A stretch of 64,000 nt of DNA, taken from the NCBI GenBank assembly GCA_000752215.1, contig CCFG01000008.1, positions 124,607 through 188,606 of the forward strand. Direction: 5' to 3'. Both the position numbers and the translations under genes were made by a program. Of this stretch, positions 9,804 through 18,090 are shown piece by piece. This DNA is from a bacterium MS4. GTDB lineage: Bacteria > Bacillota > Clostridia > Oscillospirales > Acutalibacteraceae. Every line of letters starts with the position of its first letter. Position 1 is the first letter of the stretch. Below the pieces are notes generated by a model. That model was not told the origin of the DNA, ran no database searches, and saw nothing but the letters and a program-made list of their open reading frames with translations.

Positions 9804-11042
9804 ATGAGCGACAGGGGGCAGCGGTTCGACACAACCGAAATAGACACAGCCAAATACCAGCAAAAGATGGAAAAGCGCAGGAAAAAGCGCCGTGAACGGC
9901 GGGAAAGCCGCGTCCCACGCTGGGTGTATAAAATTATTCTGATCCTGATTCTTTGCGTGTTTTCCATGCTGATCTGGTTCAACCGCTATAATCTGACTCC
10001 GTCAAACGTACTGGAATGGGTGCAGAACAGCGTAGTCGGCATGGGAATCGGCGACGGCTTTCCGTCCAAGGTTGCGGGGAGTTCCGTTTCAAAGGGCAAC
10101 TTCCAATCGATGAATAAAGAGGCGGTCGTCGTCAGCGATACCGCGCTGACGGTGCTGAATTCCACGGCAAAGGCCGTCGTCAGCCGCCAGCACAGCTTTT
10201 CCCGGCCTGTTATGAAGATCAGCGGCAGCCGGATCCTGATCTATAATCTTGGGGGAAAGGGCTATCGGGTGGAAAGCCAGAGCAAAACGCTTGTGAAAGA
10301 GGACGGACAGCAGAACATCCTCGCCGGGGCGCTGGCGGTAAACGGACGTTACGCGCTGATTACGCAGGCGGACGGCTACTTAGGGTGCCTCACGGCTTAC
10401 GCCGCCGACGGCAAGGTCCTGTTCCACTACTGGTTTTCCGATTACTACCCCACCGCCGTCGCGCTGAGCGCGGACGGCACAAAGGCGGCGGTCGCCGCGG
10501 TGAGCGCGAAGGACGGGGCGATGACCTCCGCCGTATACCTGCTCGATTTCGGCAACAGCAAGCCGGTGGAGCCGTTCGCGGTCTATCCGGAGAATATGCT
10601 GCTGGATATTTCCTACAGCGGCAACGGCACGGTGACGGCGGTCGGGGACCGTCTGACAGCGGTAATCGGCGCCGGCGGAAAAACAAAAACAAATTTTGAT
10701 TATCAGGGACTGCATCTATCAGCATATAGTATGGATAGCGGAAAGACCGCTTTGGGACTGACGCCTTACGGAAGCGCCGGAAACGGCAAGCTGGTTGTGT
10801 TGGACGACACCGGCAGCGCTGCGGCCTCCGTTCCGTTTGCGCAGCCGGTCGAATCCCTTTCGCTTTACGCGGACGCAATGGCCGTCCTTTCACAGGGCCA
10901 GGTACACTTTTATTCCGCCACGGCGGGTACTCTGACCGGAACCTGCGACGCGGGGAGCGACGCCAGGGCAATTGCCCTTCATGACGAGACCTCCGCCTAT
11001 ATTCTGGGTGTTTCGGAGATTCGTCTGGCTAACAGCAAATGA
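9804..11042 (+). CDS. DUF5711 family membrane-anchored beta-propeller protein
   Basis: The 412-residue protein starts with a highly basic cytoplasmic segment (about 20-42, rich in KRRKKRRERR-like runs), one transmembrane helix (about 45-63), and a long extracytoplasmic region of repeated beta strands such as YALITQADGYLGCLTAY and TKAAVAAVSAKDG that read as WD/PQQ-like propeller blades. This layout matches DUF5711 proteins of Clostridia, whose function is not established. It begins one base after the truA stop, so it is in the same operon. A cell-envelope role is inference from topology. Confidence 0.78.
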   Translation: MSDRGQRFDTTEIDTAKYQQKMEKRRKKRRERRESRVPRWVYKIILILILCVFSMLIWFNRYNLTPSNVLEWVQNSVVGMGIGDGFPSKVAGSSVSKGNFQSMNKEAVVVSDTALTVLNSTAKAVVSRQHSFSRPVMKISGSRILIYNLGGKGYRVESQSKTLVKEDGQQNILAGALAVNGRYALITQADGYLGCLTAYAADGKVLFHYWFSDYYPTAVALSADGTKAAVAAVSAKDGAMTSAVYLLDFGNSKPVEPFAVYPENMLLDISYSGNGTVTAVGDRLTAVIGAGGKTKTNFDYQGLHLSAYSMDSGKTALGLTPYGSAGNGKLVVLDDTGSAAASVPFAQPVESLSLYADAMAVLSQGQVHFYSATAGTLTGTCDAGSDARAIALHDETSAYILGVSEIRLANSK

Positions 11043-11118
11043 GTCCCCTTGTAGTTGACGGCATTTTGTGTTATATTAAATTTCATATGAAAAACCATAT
11101 GGGTCATGGAGGCAGAAA

Positions 11119-11637
11119 TTGGGCACAATATTGGATGTGACTTTTTGTATAATAGCCTTGTGTTTTGTGATTTCAGGCTTTAAAATAGGGTTTGTCCGGT
11201 CGCTGGTGGGATTGGTTGGTTCCGTTTTTGCCATTGCCGCCGCGATTGTGCTGTCCAATTACCTGACGGGCGCAATCTGCCTTTATCTTGCCAAGCTGAG
11301 CCCGGTGACGGTGTTTGGACGCGCGGCCGTCAAGATCATATCGATCCTGGTACTTTTTGTGATCCTTCAGCTTTTGGTTCAAATGGTTTCCCGCGCGCTG
11401 GACGCCGTTTTCAGCCTGCCACTCCTGCACGGGGTCAATTCCCTGCTCGGCGGCGTATTCGGACTGGTCAAGGGCGCGGTGGCCGTGGTGGTTCTTTGTG
11501 CCGTTCTGCAGCTTTCCCTTCCGTTCCTTACGGCAAAATTCCCGCAGATTAACGAGAAGGAAATCACACAGTCCAATATTTACAAGTATGTATATATTCA
11601 TAATCCGGTATATTTACTGTACCAGGCGGAAATTTAG
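11119..11637 (+). CDS. CvpA family membrane protein
   Basis: The 172-residue protein has four hydrophobic spans (about 4-22, 30-50, 70-90 and 112-132) and the family pattern DVTFCIIALCFVISGFKIGFVRSL near the N-terminus. CvpA homologues have been linked to colicin V production and envelope resistance in E. coli; the role in Clostridia is unknown. The start is TTG at 11119 with GGAGG at 11108-11112. It is followed 16 bases later by a CDP-alcohol phosphatidyltransferase, and a 76-base gap separates it from the DUF5711 gene. Confidence 0.82.
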   Translation: MGTILDVTFCIIALCFVISGFKIGFVRSLVGLVGSVFAIAAAIVLSNYLTGAICLYLAKLSPVTVFGRAAVKIISILVLFVILQLLVQMVSRALDAVFSLPLLHGVNSLLGGVFGLVKGAVAVVVLCAVLQLSLPFLTAKFPQINEKEITQSNIYKYVYIHNPVYLLYQAEI

Positions 11638-11653
11638 AACGAGGTAACTATGA

Positions 11654-12265
11654 ATGAAAAATAGGAACAAGAATATTAATATACCAAACGGACTGTCGGT
11701 TTTGCGTATCATTTTGATCGCTCCGTTCGTTTATTATTTTATGCGGAACGAACTGCTGCAGGCTGCGGTTGTGCTGATTGTTTCCGGCCTTACCGACATG
11801 TTCGACGGAATCATCGCGCGCAAATTCAACCAGTTCACGGAGCTGGGGCAGATGCTTGACCCCCTTGCCGACAAGATGACGCAGGGCGCGGTCGCGATTT
11901 GCCTTGCCGTTGAAGAGCCGGTTCTGATTCCGCTTCTGGGCATCTTCGTTCTGAAGGAAGCCGTCATGGTGATTGCCGCCTGTTTCTTAATTAAGAAGAA
12001 CAAAAGGCCCGGCGGTTCCAAATGGTACGGCAAGGTTGCGACCACCCTGTTTTATGTCTCCTTTGCCGTGATCGTGGCGATGAAGGGAATCTGGAAAATT
12101 CAGGACCTGACCGTGACGATTATCCTTCTTTCCATTACCGCCGCGTTTATGATCTACGCTTTTGTCCAATATTTTAAAATGTATCTTTCCATCCTGAATT
12201 CCAACGATCCGAAGGATACTATGAACCTGGATGAGCTGATGGATAAGAAATCAACCAGAAAATAA
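11654..12265 (+). CDS. CDP-alcohol phosphatidyltransferase, PgsA-like
   Basis: The 203-residue integral membrane enzyme carries the full CDP-alcohol phosphotransferase signature D-x2-DG-x2-AR-x8-G-x3-D-x3-D (residues about 48-74, starting DMFDG). The family joins CDP-diacylglycerol to an alcohol; glycerol-3-phosphate (PgsA, phosphatidylglycerol synthesis) is most likely from length and N-terminus (IPNGLSVLRI), but cardiolipin synthase-type relatives share these features. Six hydrophobic segments are visible. It lies between cvpA and the clp gene on the same strand. Confidence 0.85.
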   Translation: MKNRNKNINIPNGLSVLRIILIAPFVYYFMRNELLQAAVVLIVSGLTDMFDGIIARKFNQFTELGQMLDPLADKMTQGAVAICLAVEEPVLIPLLGIFVLKEAVMVIAACFLIKKNKRPGGSKWYGKVATTLFYVSFAVIVAMKGIWKIQDLTVTIILLSITAAFMIYAFVQYFKMYLSILNSNDPKDTMNLDELMDKKSTRK

Positions 12266-12323
12266 CTTGGAAAACAACTTGATGATTGTTATATATTTAT
12301 TTTTGAAAGAGAAGAAGTGATGG

Positions 12324-14618
12324 ATGCCTATGATGTGTTCGAGATGCCATAAAAGGCCGGCGGTTGTGTTTATCTCACCGACGGTAAATTCCAAAGAGAG
12401 CCAGGGTCTCTGCCTTGTCTGTGCCAAGGAGCTCGGCATTAAGCCGGTCAATGATCTGATGGAGAAAATGGGAATTACCGAGGAACAGATGGAGGCAATG
12501 GAGTCGGAACTGAATGAATTGATGGCCGCCAATGCGGATGGCACGGAAGAGGAGGACAGCGGTGACGACGGCTTTGTGCCGGGCGGGGCCGCGACTTTTC
12601 CTTTTCTTCAGAATATTTTCTCCGGCAATGAAAGCAGCCCGGAAAAGGTTCAGAATAACGAACCGGTTAAAAAGGACAGACGGGAAAAAAGAAAGACCAA
12701 ACGCAAGCATCTGGACGCTTATTGCACCAATCTGACCGCGAAGGCGCAGGCGGGTGAGATCGACAACATCGTCGGCCGCGACAAGGAAATTTCCCGTGTG
12801 ATTCAGATCCTGAGCCGCCGCACAAAAAACAATCCCTGCCTGATCGGGGAACCGGGCGTCGGAAAAACCGCCGTGGCGGAGGGCCTTGCCCTTCGTATCG
12901 CGAAGGGCACCGTCCCCGCAAGGCTGATGAGGAAAGAAATCCATCTGTTGGATTTAACGGCTCTGGTTGCCGGAACGCAGTTCCGCGGCCAGTTTGAAAG
13001 CCGCATCAAGGGCCTTGTGGACGAGGTGAAGGCGGAAGGAAATATTATACTGTTTATCGACGAGGTGCACAACCTTGTCGGCACAGGCGACGCGGAGGGC
13101 TCCATGAACGCCGCCAATATCCTGAAGCCGGCGCTCTCAAGAGGCGAAATACAGGTAATCGGCGCGACAACGTTTGTGGAATACCGCAAATACATTGAAA
13201 AGGACGCCGCCCTGGAAAGGCGTTTCCAACCCGTTACCATAGCGGAACCTTCCGTAGAGGAGACCGTAGACGTGCTGATGGGCATCAAATCCTATTATGA
13301 GACGTATCATCGGGTTCGTGTGCCGGAGCAGATTGTGCGCAAGGCCGCGGTCCTTTCCGAGCGGTATATCAATGACCGTTTTCTGCCGGATAAGGCGATC
13401 GATCTTCTGGACGAGGCGTGCGCCTGTGCCGCGCTGAGAAATATTCCCATGGCGGACTATGATTCGGCCAACTTTGAACTGGAAAAGCTAAAGGAGCGTG
13501 AGGAAGAGCTCACGGCGGACGACGTTCAGCCGGATTATGAAAAGCTGGCTGAGGTGCGCACCGAGATTTCCAGACTGGAAGATAAAACGAGACAGCTGGC
13601 CCCCCTGGCACTGGGAGCCGAGGTAGAGGAAAAAGACATCGCGCGCGTGATCGAGCTCTGGACCGGTATCCCCGCGAGCAGAATTCAGGAAAACGAGCTG
13701 AAAAAGCTGGCGGATATCGAGGGCGTTTTAAATTCGAAGGTTATCGGGCAGCAGGAAGCGGTAAAAGCTGTTTCGGCGGCGATCCGCCGCAGCAGGGTGC
13801 AGATCAGTCCCCGCCGCAGGCCTGCGTCTTTTATCTTTGTAGGTCCCACCGGCGTGGGAAAAACCGAGCTGGTCAAGGTGCTGTCAAAAGAGCTCTTTGA
13901 CACGCCGGAGACGCTGATTCGGCTGGATATGTCCGAATTTATGGAGAAGCATTCGGTGTCCCGCATTATCGGCTCGCCGCCGGGTTACGTCGGCTACGAC
14001 GAGGCCGGTCAGGTCACAGAGAAGGTCCGTCGCCGTCCGTACTCGGTTCTGCTGTTTGATGAAATTGAAAAGGCGCATCCGGACGTAATGAACATCCTTC
14101 TGCAGATTCTGGATGAAGGCCGCATTACCGACGCGCACGGCCGCACCGTCAACTTTGAAAATACCGTCCTCGTCATGACTTCCAACGCGGGCAGCGAAAA
14201 GAAGGAAGGTACGCTGGGATTTGCGAAGAGTGCCTCCGACGTCACCCGTGAAAAGGCAATGAAAGCCCTCTCGGACTTTCTGCGCCCGGAGTTTTTGAGC
14301 AGGGTGGATGAGATCATCGTGTTCCGTGCGCTCAGTGTGGACGATTTTGAGGCCATTTCCCACCTGATGCTGAATGAGTACGTCGATTCCCTGAAGGAAC
14401 GCGGCATCCGGCTGATTTATGACGATAAGGCCACCCATTATCTTGCGCAGCACGCCTTTGGCGGCAAGAGCGGCGCCAGGGACCTGAGAAACCTGATCCG
14501 CCGCCAGGTGGAGGATAAGATTGCTTCGCTGATCGTGGAAAATTACGGCGATACGGTCACCGGCATTGCCGTGACGGCGGATGAAAAAGATGGGATTATT
14601 CTGGATGTTTTGAAATAA
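12324..14618 (+). CDS. Zinc-finger Clp ATPase (ClpE/ClpC-type unfoldase)
   Basis: The 764-residue protein is a Hsp100 unfoldase that should feed substrates to ClpP. Residues 4-33 hold two CxxC pairs (CSRCHK and CLVCAK), a zinc finger typical of ClpE rather than the two Clp-N repeats of ClpC. AAA domain 1 has Walker A GEPGVGKTA and FIDEVHNL; a short UVR-like middle region is at about 385-440; AAA domain 2 has GPTGVGKTEL and LFDEIEKAHPD. EGTLGFAK near residue 632 supplies an LGF-type ClpP-contact loop. ctsR, mcsA and mcsB are absent. ATG 12324 is followed by a second in-frame ATG pair at 12330. Confidence 0.87.
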   Translation: MPMMCSRCHKRPAVVFISPTVNSKESQGLCLVCAKELGIKPVNDLMEKMGITEEQMEAMESELNELMAANADGTEEEDSGDDGFVPGGAATFPFLQNIFSGNESSPEKVQNNEPVKKDRREKRKTKRKHLDAYCTNLTAKAQAGEIDNIVGRDKEISRVIQILSRRTKNNPCLIGEPGVGKTAVAEGLALRIAKGTVPARLMRKEIHLLDLTALVAGTQFRGQFESRIKGLVDEVKAEGNIILFIDEVHNLVGTGDAEGSMNAANILKPALSRGEIQVIGATTFVEYRKYIEKDAALERRFQPVTIAEPSVEETVDVLMGIKSYYETYHRVRVPEQIVRKAAVLSERYINDRFLPDKAIDLLDEACACAALRNIPMADYDSANFELEKLKEREEELTADDVQPDYEKLAEVRTEISRLEDKTRQLAPLALGAEVEEKDIARVIELWTGIPASRIQENELKKLADIEGVLNSKVIGQQEAVKAVSAAIRRSRVQISPRRRPASFIFVGPTGVGKTELVKVLSKELFDTPETLIRLDMSEFMEKHSVSRIIGSPPGYVGYDEAGQVTEKVRRRPYSVLLFDEIEKAHPDVMNILLQILDEGRITDAHGRTVNFENTVLVMTSNAGSEKKEGTLGFAKSASDVTREKAMKALSDFLRPEFLSRVDEIIVFRALSVDDFEAISHLMLNEYVDSLKERGIRLIYDDKATHYLAQHAFGGKSGARDLRNLIRRQVEDKIASLIVENYGDTVTGIAVTADEKDGIILDVLK

Positions 14619-14652
14619 ATTCTAAAAATTTGGAGGAACGGTCAATAACGTG

Positions 14653-14682
14653 TTGACATTTGCCACTGAACTATGCTACAAT
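14653..14682 (+). promoter_or_regulatory. Promoter of the tRNA cluster
   Basis: A perfect TTGACA (14653-14658) and TACAAT (14677-14682) are 18 bases apart, with the first tRNA beginning 18 bases after the -10 box. Confidence 0.75.
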
Positions 14683-14700
14683 AATAGCCGTCGCTAAAAT

Positions 14701-14774
14701 GCGAGTGTAGTTCAGTGGTAGAACTCCAGCCTTCCAAGCTGGTCGTGTGGGTTCGATTCCCATCACTCGCTCCA
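14701..14774 (+). tRNA. tRNA-Gly (TCC)
   Basis: The acceptor stem GCGAGTG pairs with CACTCGC and the gene ends in an encoded CCA. The anticodon loop CTTCCAA gives anticodon TCC. The T arm GTGGGTTCGATTCCCAT is intact. It is the first gene of a five-tRNA array. Confidence 0.95.
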
Positions 14775-14783
14775 TGGGTATAA

Positions 14784-14860
14784 GCGCCAATAGCTCAGCT
14801 GGATAGAGCAACTGCCTTCTAAGCAGTAGGTCAGGGGTTCGAGTCCCTTTTGGCGCGCCA
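14784..14860 (+). tRNA. tRNA-Arg (TCT)
   Basis: The acceptor stem GCGCCAA pairs with TTGGCGC, followed by discriminator G and encoded CCA. The anticodon stem ACTGC/GCAGT encloses loop CTTCTAA, giving anticodon TCT, which reads AGA and AGG. Confidence 0.95.
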
Positions 14861-14865
14861 TATAT

Positions 14866-14943
14866 GGTGGATGTAGCTTAGCTGGTTAAAGCGCCAGTTT
14901 GTGGCACTGGAGATCGTGGGTTCGAATCCCATCTTCCACCCCA
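14866..14943 (+). tRNA. tRNA-His (GTG)
   Basis: The anticodon stem CCAGT/ACTGG encloses TTGTGGC, giving anticodon GTG. The extra 5' G (-1) opposite C73 expected for tRNA-His is encoded. The acceptor stem GTGGATG/CTTCCAC contains one T-T mismatch. The CCA end is encoded. Confidence 0.93.
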
Positions 14944-14951
14944 TTTAAAAA

Positions 14952-14984
14952 TTGGCGCGGAGCAGAGCTGAGTCGTTCCGCGCT
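14952..14984 (+). other. Hairpin between tRNA-His and tRNA-Gln
   Basis: GCGCGGA and TCCGCGC form a seven-base-pair stem around a loop of about 14 bases, followed by TTCATATTGGG. It is a possible weak terminator or processing hairpin. Confidence 0.4.
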
Positions 14985-14990
14985 TCATAT

Positions 14991-15066
14991 TGGGCTGTAG
15001 CCAAGGGGTAAGGCAACGGACTTTGACTCCGTCATTCCGTAGGTTCAAATCCTGCCAGCCCAGCCA
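14991..15066 (+). tRNA. tRNA-Gln (TTG)
   Basis: The acceptor stem TGGGCTG pairs with CAGCCCA, followed by discriminator G and encoded CCA. The anticodon loop CTTTGAC gives anticodon TTG. Confidence 0.95.
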
Positions 15067-15071
15067 ATAGG

Positions 15072-15110
15072 GCCTGTCTGCGGGCGTTGTACGCGGACAG
15101 GCATTTGTTA
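15072..15110 (+). terminator. Hairpin/terminator between tRNA-Gln and tRNA-Lys
   Basis: GCCTGTCTGCG pairs with CGCGGACAGGC around a GGCGTTGTA loop and is followed by ATTTGTTATT. It separates tRNA-Gln from the independent tRNA-Lys promoter. Confidence 0.55.
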
Positions 15111-15139
15111 TTGACATTAGCTTCCAAAGCTGATATAAT
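15111..15139 (+). promoter_or_regulatory. Consensus promoter of tRNA-Lys
   Basis: Perfect TTGACA (15111-15116) and perfect TATAAT (15134-15139) with an ideal 17-base spacer lie 15 bases before the mature tRNA start. Confidence 0.88.
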
Positions 15140-15154
15140 ATACAAGCTGTTTAT

Positions 15155-15230
15155 GAATCATTAGCTCAGTCGGTAGAGCACTTGACTTTTAATCAAGGTG
15201 TCCGGGGTTCGAATCCCCGATGGTTCACCA
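15155..15230 (+). tRNA. tRNA-Lys (TTT)
   Basis: The acceptor stem GAATCAT pairs with ATGGTTC (including G-T pairs), followed by discriminator A and encoded CCA. The anticodon loop CTTTTAA gives anticodon TTT. A decayed copy of its D arm, T arm, 3' end and terminator occurs at 36987-37065. Confidence 0.95.
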
Positions 15231-15268
15231 AAATAAAGAAGCACCCGCAGGGGTGCTTCTTTATTTTT
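15231..15268 (+). terminator. Rho-independent terminator after tRNA-Lys
   Basis: A 16-base-pair stem (15231-15246 with 15251-15266) with GCAG loop ends in a T run. The core GCACCC/GGGTGC and the A/T flanks reappear at 37028-37065. Confidence 0.92.
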
Positions 15269-15536
15269 GCTTGCTTTTATTCCTTTCAAGTGGTTAAAAC
15301 CCACTTTTATATCGTAAAAGTGTCGTATTAAAAAATCAGGGGAAATATAGTGTCGGCACCATAAACATGATATAATTATAAGGAAAATAAAATAAAAATT
15401 CAGAGAAGCAGTTCATTTCATTCGTGCTCACAGGCACCTGAGATGCCCATGGCAGCGTCAAGGGAAAATATCTCGGCCGCCTGCGGCGCACAGGTCCGAG
15501 CACGCTCAACTTTTATTAGACTTGGAAGGTGTAAGT
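15269..15536. other. Gene-free leader region with a possible structured RNA
   Basis: No coding frame is convincing. A TATAAT lies near 15371. Downstream, CGTGCTC (15423-15429) pairs with GAGCACG (15498-15504), and inside it CTGAGAT (15438-15444) pairs with ATCTCGG (15470-15476). These nested inverted repeats end about 20 bases before the ribosome binding site of the next gene, so a regulatory 5' leader is possible. I could not match it to a known riboswitch class. Confidence 0.4.
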
Positions 15537-16478
15537 ATGGATTCTATGATAAACGAAAAAATACGGTTGGCTCAGCAAGGGATCGCGCGGCTGCATAAGA
15601 TTGACGCCATGCTGCAGGACCTGCAAAATGAACAGTCCCAATTAGGCCTCAAAGTTGCCGGGCTTAAGGCTGCTCTGGAAAAAGAAAACTACGATGTCGT
15701 TAAGCTGGAAGACAGAAGGATTGCCTCTGTATTTTATTCCCTGTTCGGAAAGCTGGAAGAGCATGTTGAAAAAGAGCAGGCGGAAGCTCTTGCTGCGAAG
15801 CTCAAATATGATCAGGCCATCAGAGATCTGGAGAATATAAAAGATCAGATTTCAAAACTTTCCATGGAACGGCTGAATTATGTGAATTGTCAGCACGATT
15901 TCGATACTCTCTATGCCGATAAAAAAGAACAGATCATGAAAGACGGCGGTAAATCCGCCCAAAGGATTCTGGAACTGTCAACCCAAATAAGCAGTGGAAA
16001 AATCAATCTGAAAGAAATCAAGGAAGCAATATCCGCCGGTAAGGAAGCGCTGGCCAGCCTGGATCGGATTCAAAGCAGTCTTGACCATGCCGAAGGCTGG
16101 GGAACTTGGGACCTTCTTGGCGGCGGGCTGATCTCCGACCTTGCGAAGCATTCCCATATTGACGACGCAAAAGAGGAAACCGAAAACGCGCAGCGGCTGT
16201 TACGGCAATTTCACGCCGAGTTGGCCGACGTTCAAATCCATTCCGACATTCATATTGAAACGGGCGGCTTTGCAAAATTTGCGGACTTTTTCTTTGACGG
16301 ATTGATTTCCGATTGGTTTATGCAGTCGAAAATCAACCAGTCGCAGGAAAGCGTTTTCCGTGTACAGAGCCAGGTCCATGACACCGTACACCGGCTTGAA
16401 TCAATGGAATCCCAGGTAGAATCCAACATTGAAAAAATGGAAGCGGAAACAGAAAGTCTGATTATTACCGCACAATGA
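15537..16478 (+). CDS. Coiled-coil protein of unknown function
   Basis: I do not recognise a named family. The 313-residue product is soluble and highly helical, with heptad-rich segments at about residues 5-60, 75-125, 150-185 and 270-310. A glycine-rich break (WGTWDLLGGGLISDLAKHSHIDDAK) sits near residue 195 and a partly repeated hydrophobic motif (FADFFFDGLISDWF) near 255. The paired GLISD motifs suggest two copies of a short hinge or lid element. ATG 15537 follows GGAAGGTG; an in-frame TTG at 15522 lies before that site and is less likely. It is monocistronic or linked to the downstream GIY-YIG gene. Confidence 0.7.
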   Translation: MDSMINEKIRLAQQGIARLHKIDAMLQDLQNEQSQLGLKVAGLKAALEKENYDVVKLEDRRIASVFYSLFGKLEEHVEKEQAEALAAKLKYDQAIRDLENIKDQISKLSMERLNYVNCQHDFDTLYADKKEQIMKDGGKSAQRILELSTQISSGKINLKEIKEAISAGKEALASLDRIQSSLDHAEGWGTWDLLGGGLISDLAKHSHIDDAKEETENAQRLLRQFHAELADVQIHSDIHIETGGFAKFADFFFDGLISDWFMQSKINQSQESVFRVQSQVHDTVHRLESMESQVESNIEKMEAETESLIITAQ

Positions 16479-16511
16479 GAATCCTTTTGTCTGGGGGGCC
16501 GTAAGCTGACG

Positions 16512-16802
16512 ATGGAAAACAGAAAAGCAAATCAATATTATACATACATGCTGCTCTGCTCGGATGGTACGATCTACAGCGGCTATACGACCGACCCGTA
16601 TCGGCGCGCCGCCGTACATAACCGTGGAAAAGGCGCAAAATATACCCGTTCAAGATTGCCGGTTACGCTGGTCTATCAGGAAAGCTTTGCGACAAAAAGC
16701 GAAGCTCTCAGGCGGGAAGCTGTGCTGAAAAAGCTGAATCATGCCGGGAAGATCGCGCTGATTGGGCGTGCCGGTTCGAGCCCGTCCACCGGCGCCGTCT
16801 GA
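16512..16802 (+). CDS. GIY-YIG domain protein, UPF0213 family
   Basis: The 96-residue protein has the GIY-YIG fold in minimal form: [18 protein letters not shown] near the N-terminus, the conserved Arg in [10 protein letters not shown] and the Glu in [12 protein letters not shown]. Stand-alone proteins of this family (YhbQ/YazA type) are thought to act on nucleic acid, but their role is not settled. The start has GGGGGGCCG upstream. The last 64 bases overlap the 3' end of the convergent hydrolase gene. Confidence 0.88.
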   Translation: MENRKANQYYTYMLLCSDGTIYSGYTTDPYRRAAVHNRGKGAKYTRSRLPVTLVYQESFATKSEALRREAVLKKLNHAGKIALIGRAGSSPSTGAV

Positions 16803-17947
16803 CCGATCCAATTAAGTACCACTTCCGCTGCAAGTCCGACATTCCCGAGCTGGCAGTGATTCCCTGCATTTTCTTTTGCGGTAAACATTCGCGCCGTCAA
16901 AGAGCGGACGTTTGTCAGAGCGGCAATTTGTTCAGTTAACTGGTGAACAGGCACATAATGATCGTCCTGTCCTGCGAGCAGAAGAACATCCTGTGTAATG
17001 AGCGGCGAAATCTCCGCCGTGTTATAAGACAGGGTCTTGCGGAGAAAATCATAAGGGGAGTCGCTTCCCATCACGTGCATCCCCTGCCTGATGCCCCACT
17101 CCACTACAAGACTTTTTTTCATCATCAGGCCGACGGCTGTATTGATTTCCAAACGCCTGCCGTGCAGGACGGCGTATCGTGCTTTTTCGCGCAGGGAATC
17201 ATCCATCTGGCGCAGCAGCACTTCAAAAAAGTCCGCAAGAACATCGAAGGCAATCACTCTTTTTACCCTTTTCTCATAGGCGGCGGCCCTCAGCGCCAGG
17301 CATCCGCCAAGGGAAACACCAATCAGGGTGACATCATTGAGTTTGAAATAATCAAGAAGGGTATGGACTGGCTTTTCCCATTCGGGAATCATCGGCATGC
17401 TGCATTCTTCCAGCACTGTTCCCTGGCCGGGGCCGTCGAAGGCAATCGTATCATAACCGGCGTCTCTCAAAATCAGAAGCATGCGCATGAACTCTTCAAT
17501 ATAACCGTCAAACCCGTTGCAGACAACGATAGTCCCTTTGGGGGACGGAGGCGTAAAACGATAGGCTGAGAGATAACCGCTGTTATAAGGAATCCGGTAT
17601 TGCTGATCATCTGTAATGCCATAATAAGCATTGTTCAGTGAAAGAAACCGATGGCGCAGCTCCTGCTTCTGTGCATTGCTTTCCGGGACGAAAAACTCGG
17701 CTCCACGGAAATACAGGGCGGCTTTCAGCTTTTCGTCCCGGTCCAGCGCCTGATTACCAAGGCGTGTAAACGACGCGATCAGATCTTCGTAAGAACGGAT
17801 AGACGGACTTGCGGCCTGCATTTCCTCTCGCATCGTTTCGTCGTTTGACCAGTTGTAAAACCGGTTCATTTGAAAATTGACGCTTACGTCCGGATGCATC
17901 TGAAAAACTCCGACAGGAAAGTCTTTAGTCGTCCATTTTTTATCCAT
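16739..17947 (-). CDS. Alpha/beta hydrolase, dienelactone/BAAT-like
   Basis: The 402-residue protein has an N-terminal helical cap (about 1-130) and an alpha/beta hydrolase core. The nucleophile elbow is GVSLGG, the acid lies in [10 protein letters not shown] and the His in AGNHCQLG. Similar architecture is found in ring-cleaving C-C hydrolases and peptidase S9-like esterases, so the substrate cannot be assigned. AAAGGAGG precedes the ATG. It is divergent from a TetR regulator, which probably controls it, with about 143 bases between them. Confidence 0.82.
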   Translation of the reverse strand: MDKKWTTKDFPVGVFQMHPDVSVNFQMNRFYNWSNDETMREEMQAASPSIRSYEDLIASFTRLGNQALDRDEKLKAALYFRGAEFFVPESNAQKQELRHRFLSLNNAYYGITDDQQYRIPYNSGYLSAYRFTPPSPKGTIVVCNGFDGYIEEFMRMLLILRDAGYDTIAFDGPGQGTVLEECSMPMIPEWEKPVHTLLDYFKLNDVTLIGVSLGGCLALRAAAYEKRVKRVIAFDVLADFFEVLLRQMDDSLREKARYAVLHGRRLEINTAVGLMMKKSLVVEWGIRQGMHVMGSDSPYDFLRKTLSYNTAEISPLITQDVLLLAGQDDHYVPVHQLTEQIAALTNVRSLTARMFTAKENAGNHCQLGNVGLAAEVVLNWIGQTAPVDGLEPARPISAIFPA

Positions 17948-18011
17948 AATATCGGCCTCCTTTAAAATTTTACATCCAAAGTATAAGCGTAAAATCGGGT
18001 CGCCGCAATGA

Positions 18012-18040
18012 TTGATCCGTATGCAAATGTAGCTTATACG
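18012..18040 (+). promoter_or_regulatory. Candidate promoter and operator of the TetR gene
   Basis: TTGATC (18012-18017) and TATACG (18035-18040) are spaced by 17 bases. GCTTATAC (18032-18039) covers the -10 box and is the inverted match of GTATAAGC at 17981-17988, near the divergent hydrolase start. The pair could be operator half-sites. Confidence 0.5.
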
Positions 18041-18090
18041 ATATACAGGCGGAAAGTGTAGATTCCGATAAAAGATGATAGACAGGTGGG

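Noticed and set aside
14701-15230. tRNA array read as a CRISPR or repeat array
   Set aside because: The similarity between units is limited to T-arm consensus; each unit folds as a distinct tRNA with its own anticodon.
15433-15465. CTGAGA and GGCAGCGTCAAGGGA resembling TPP riboswitch elements
   Set aside because: The order and spacing do not form the thi-box fold, the conserved 5' helix is missing, and the downstream gene has no link to thiamine.
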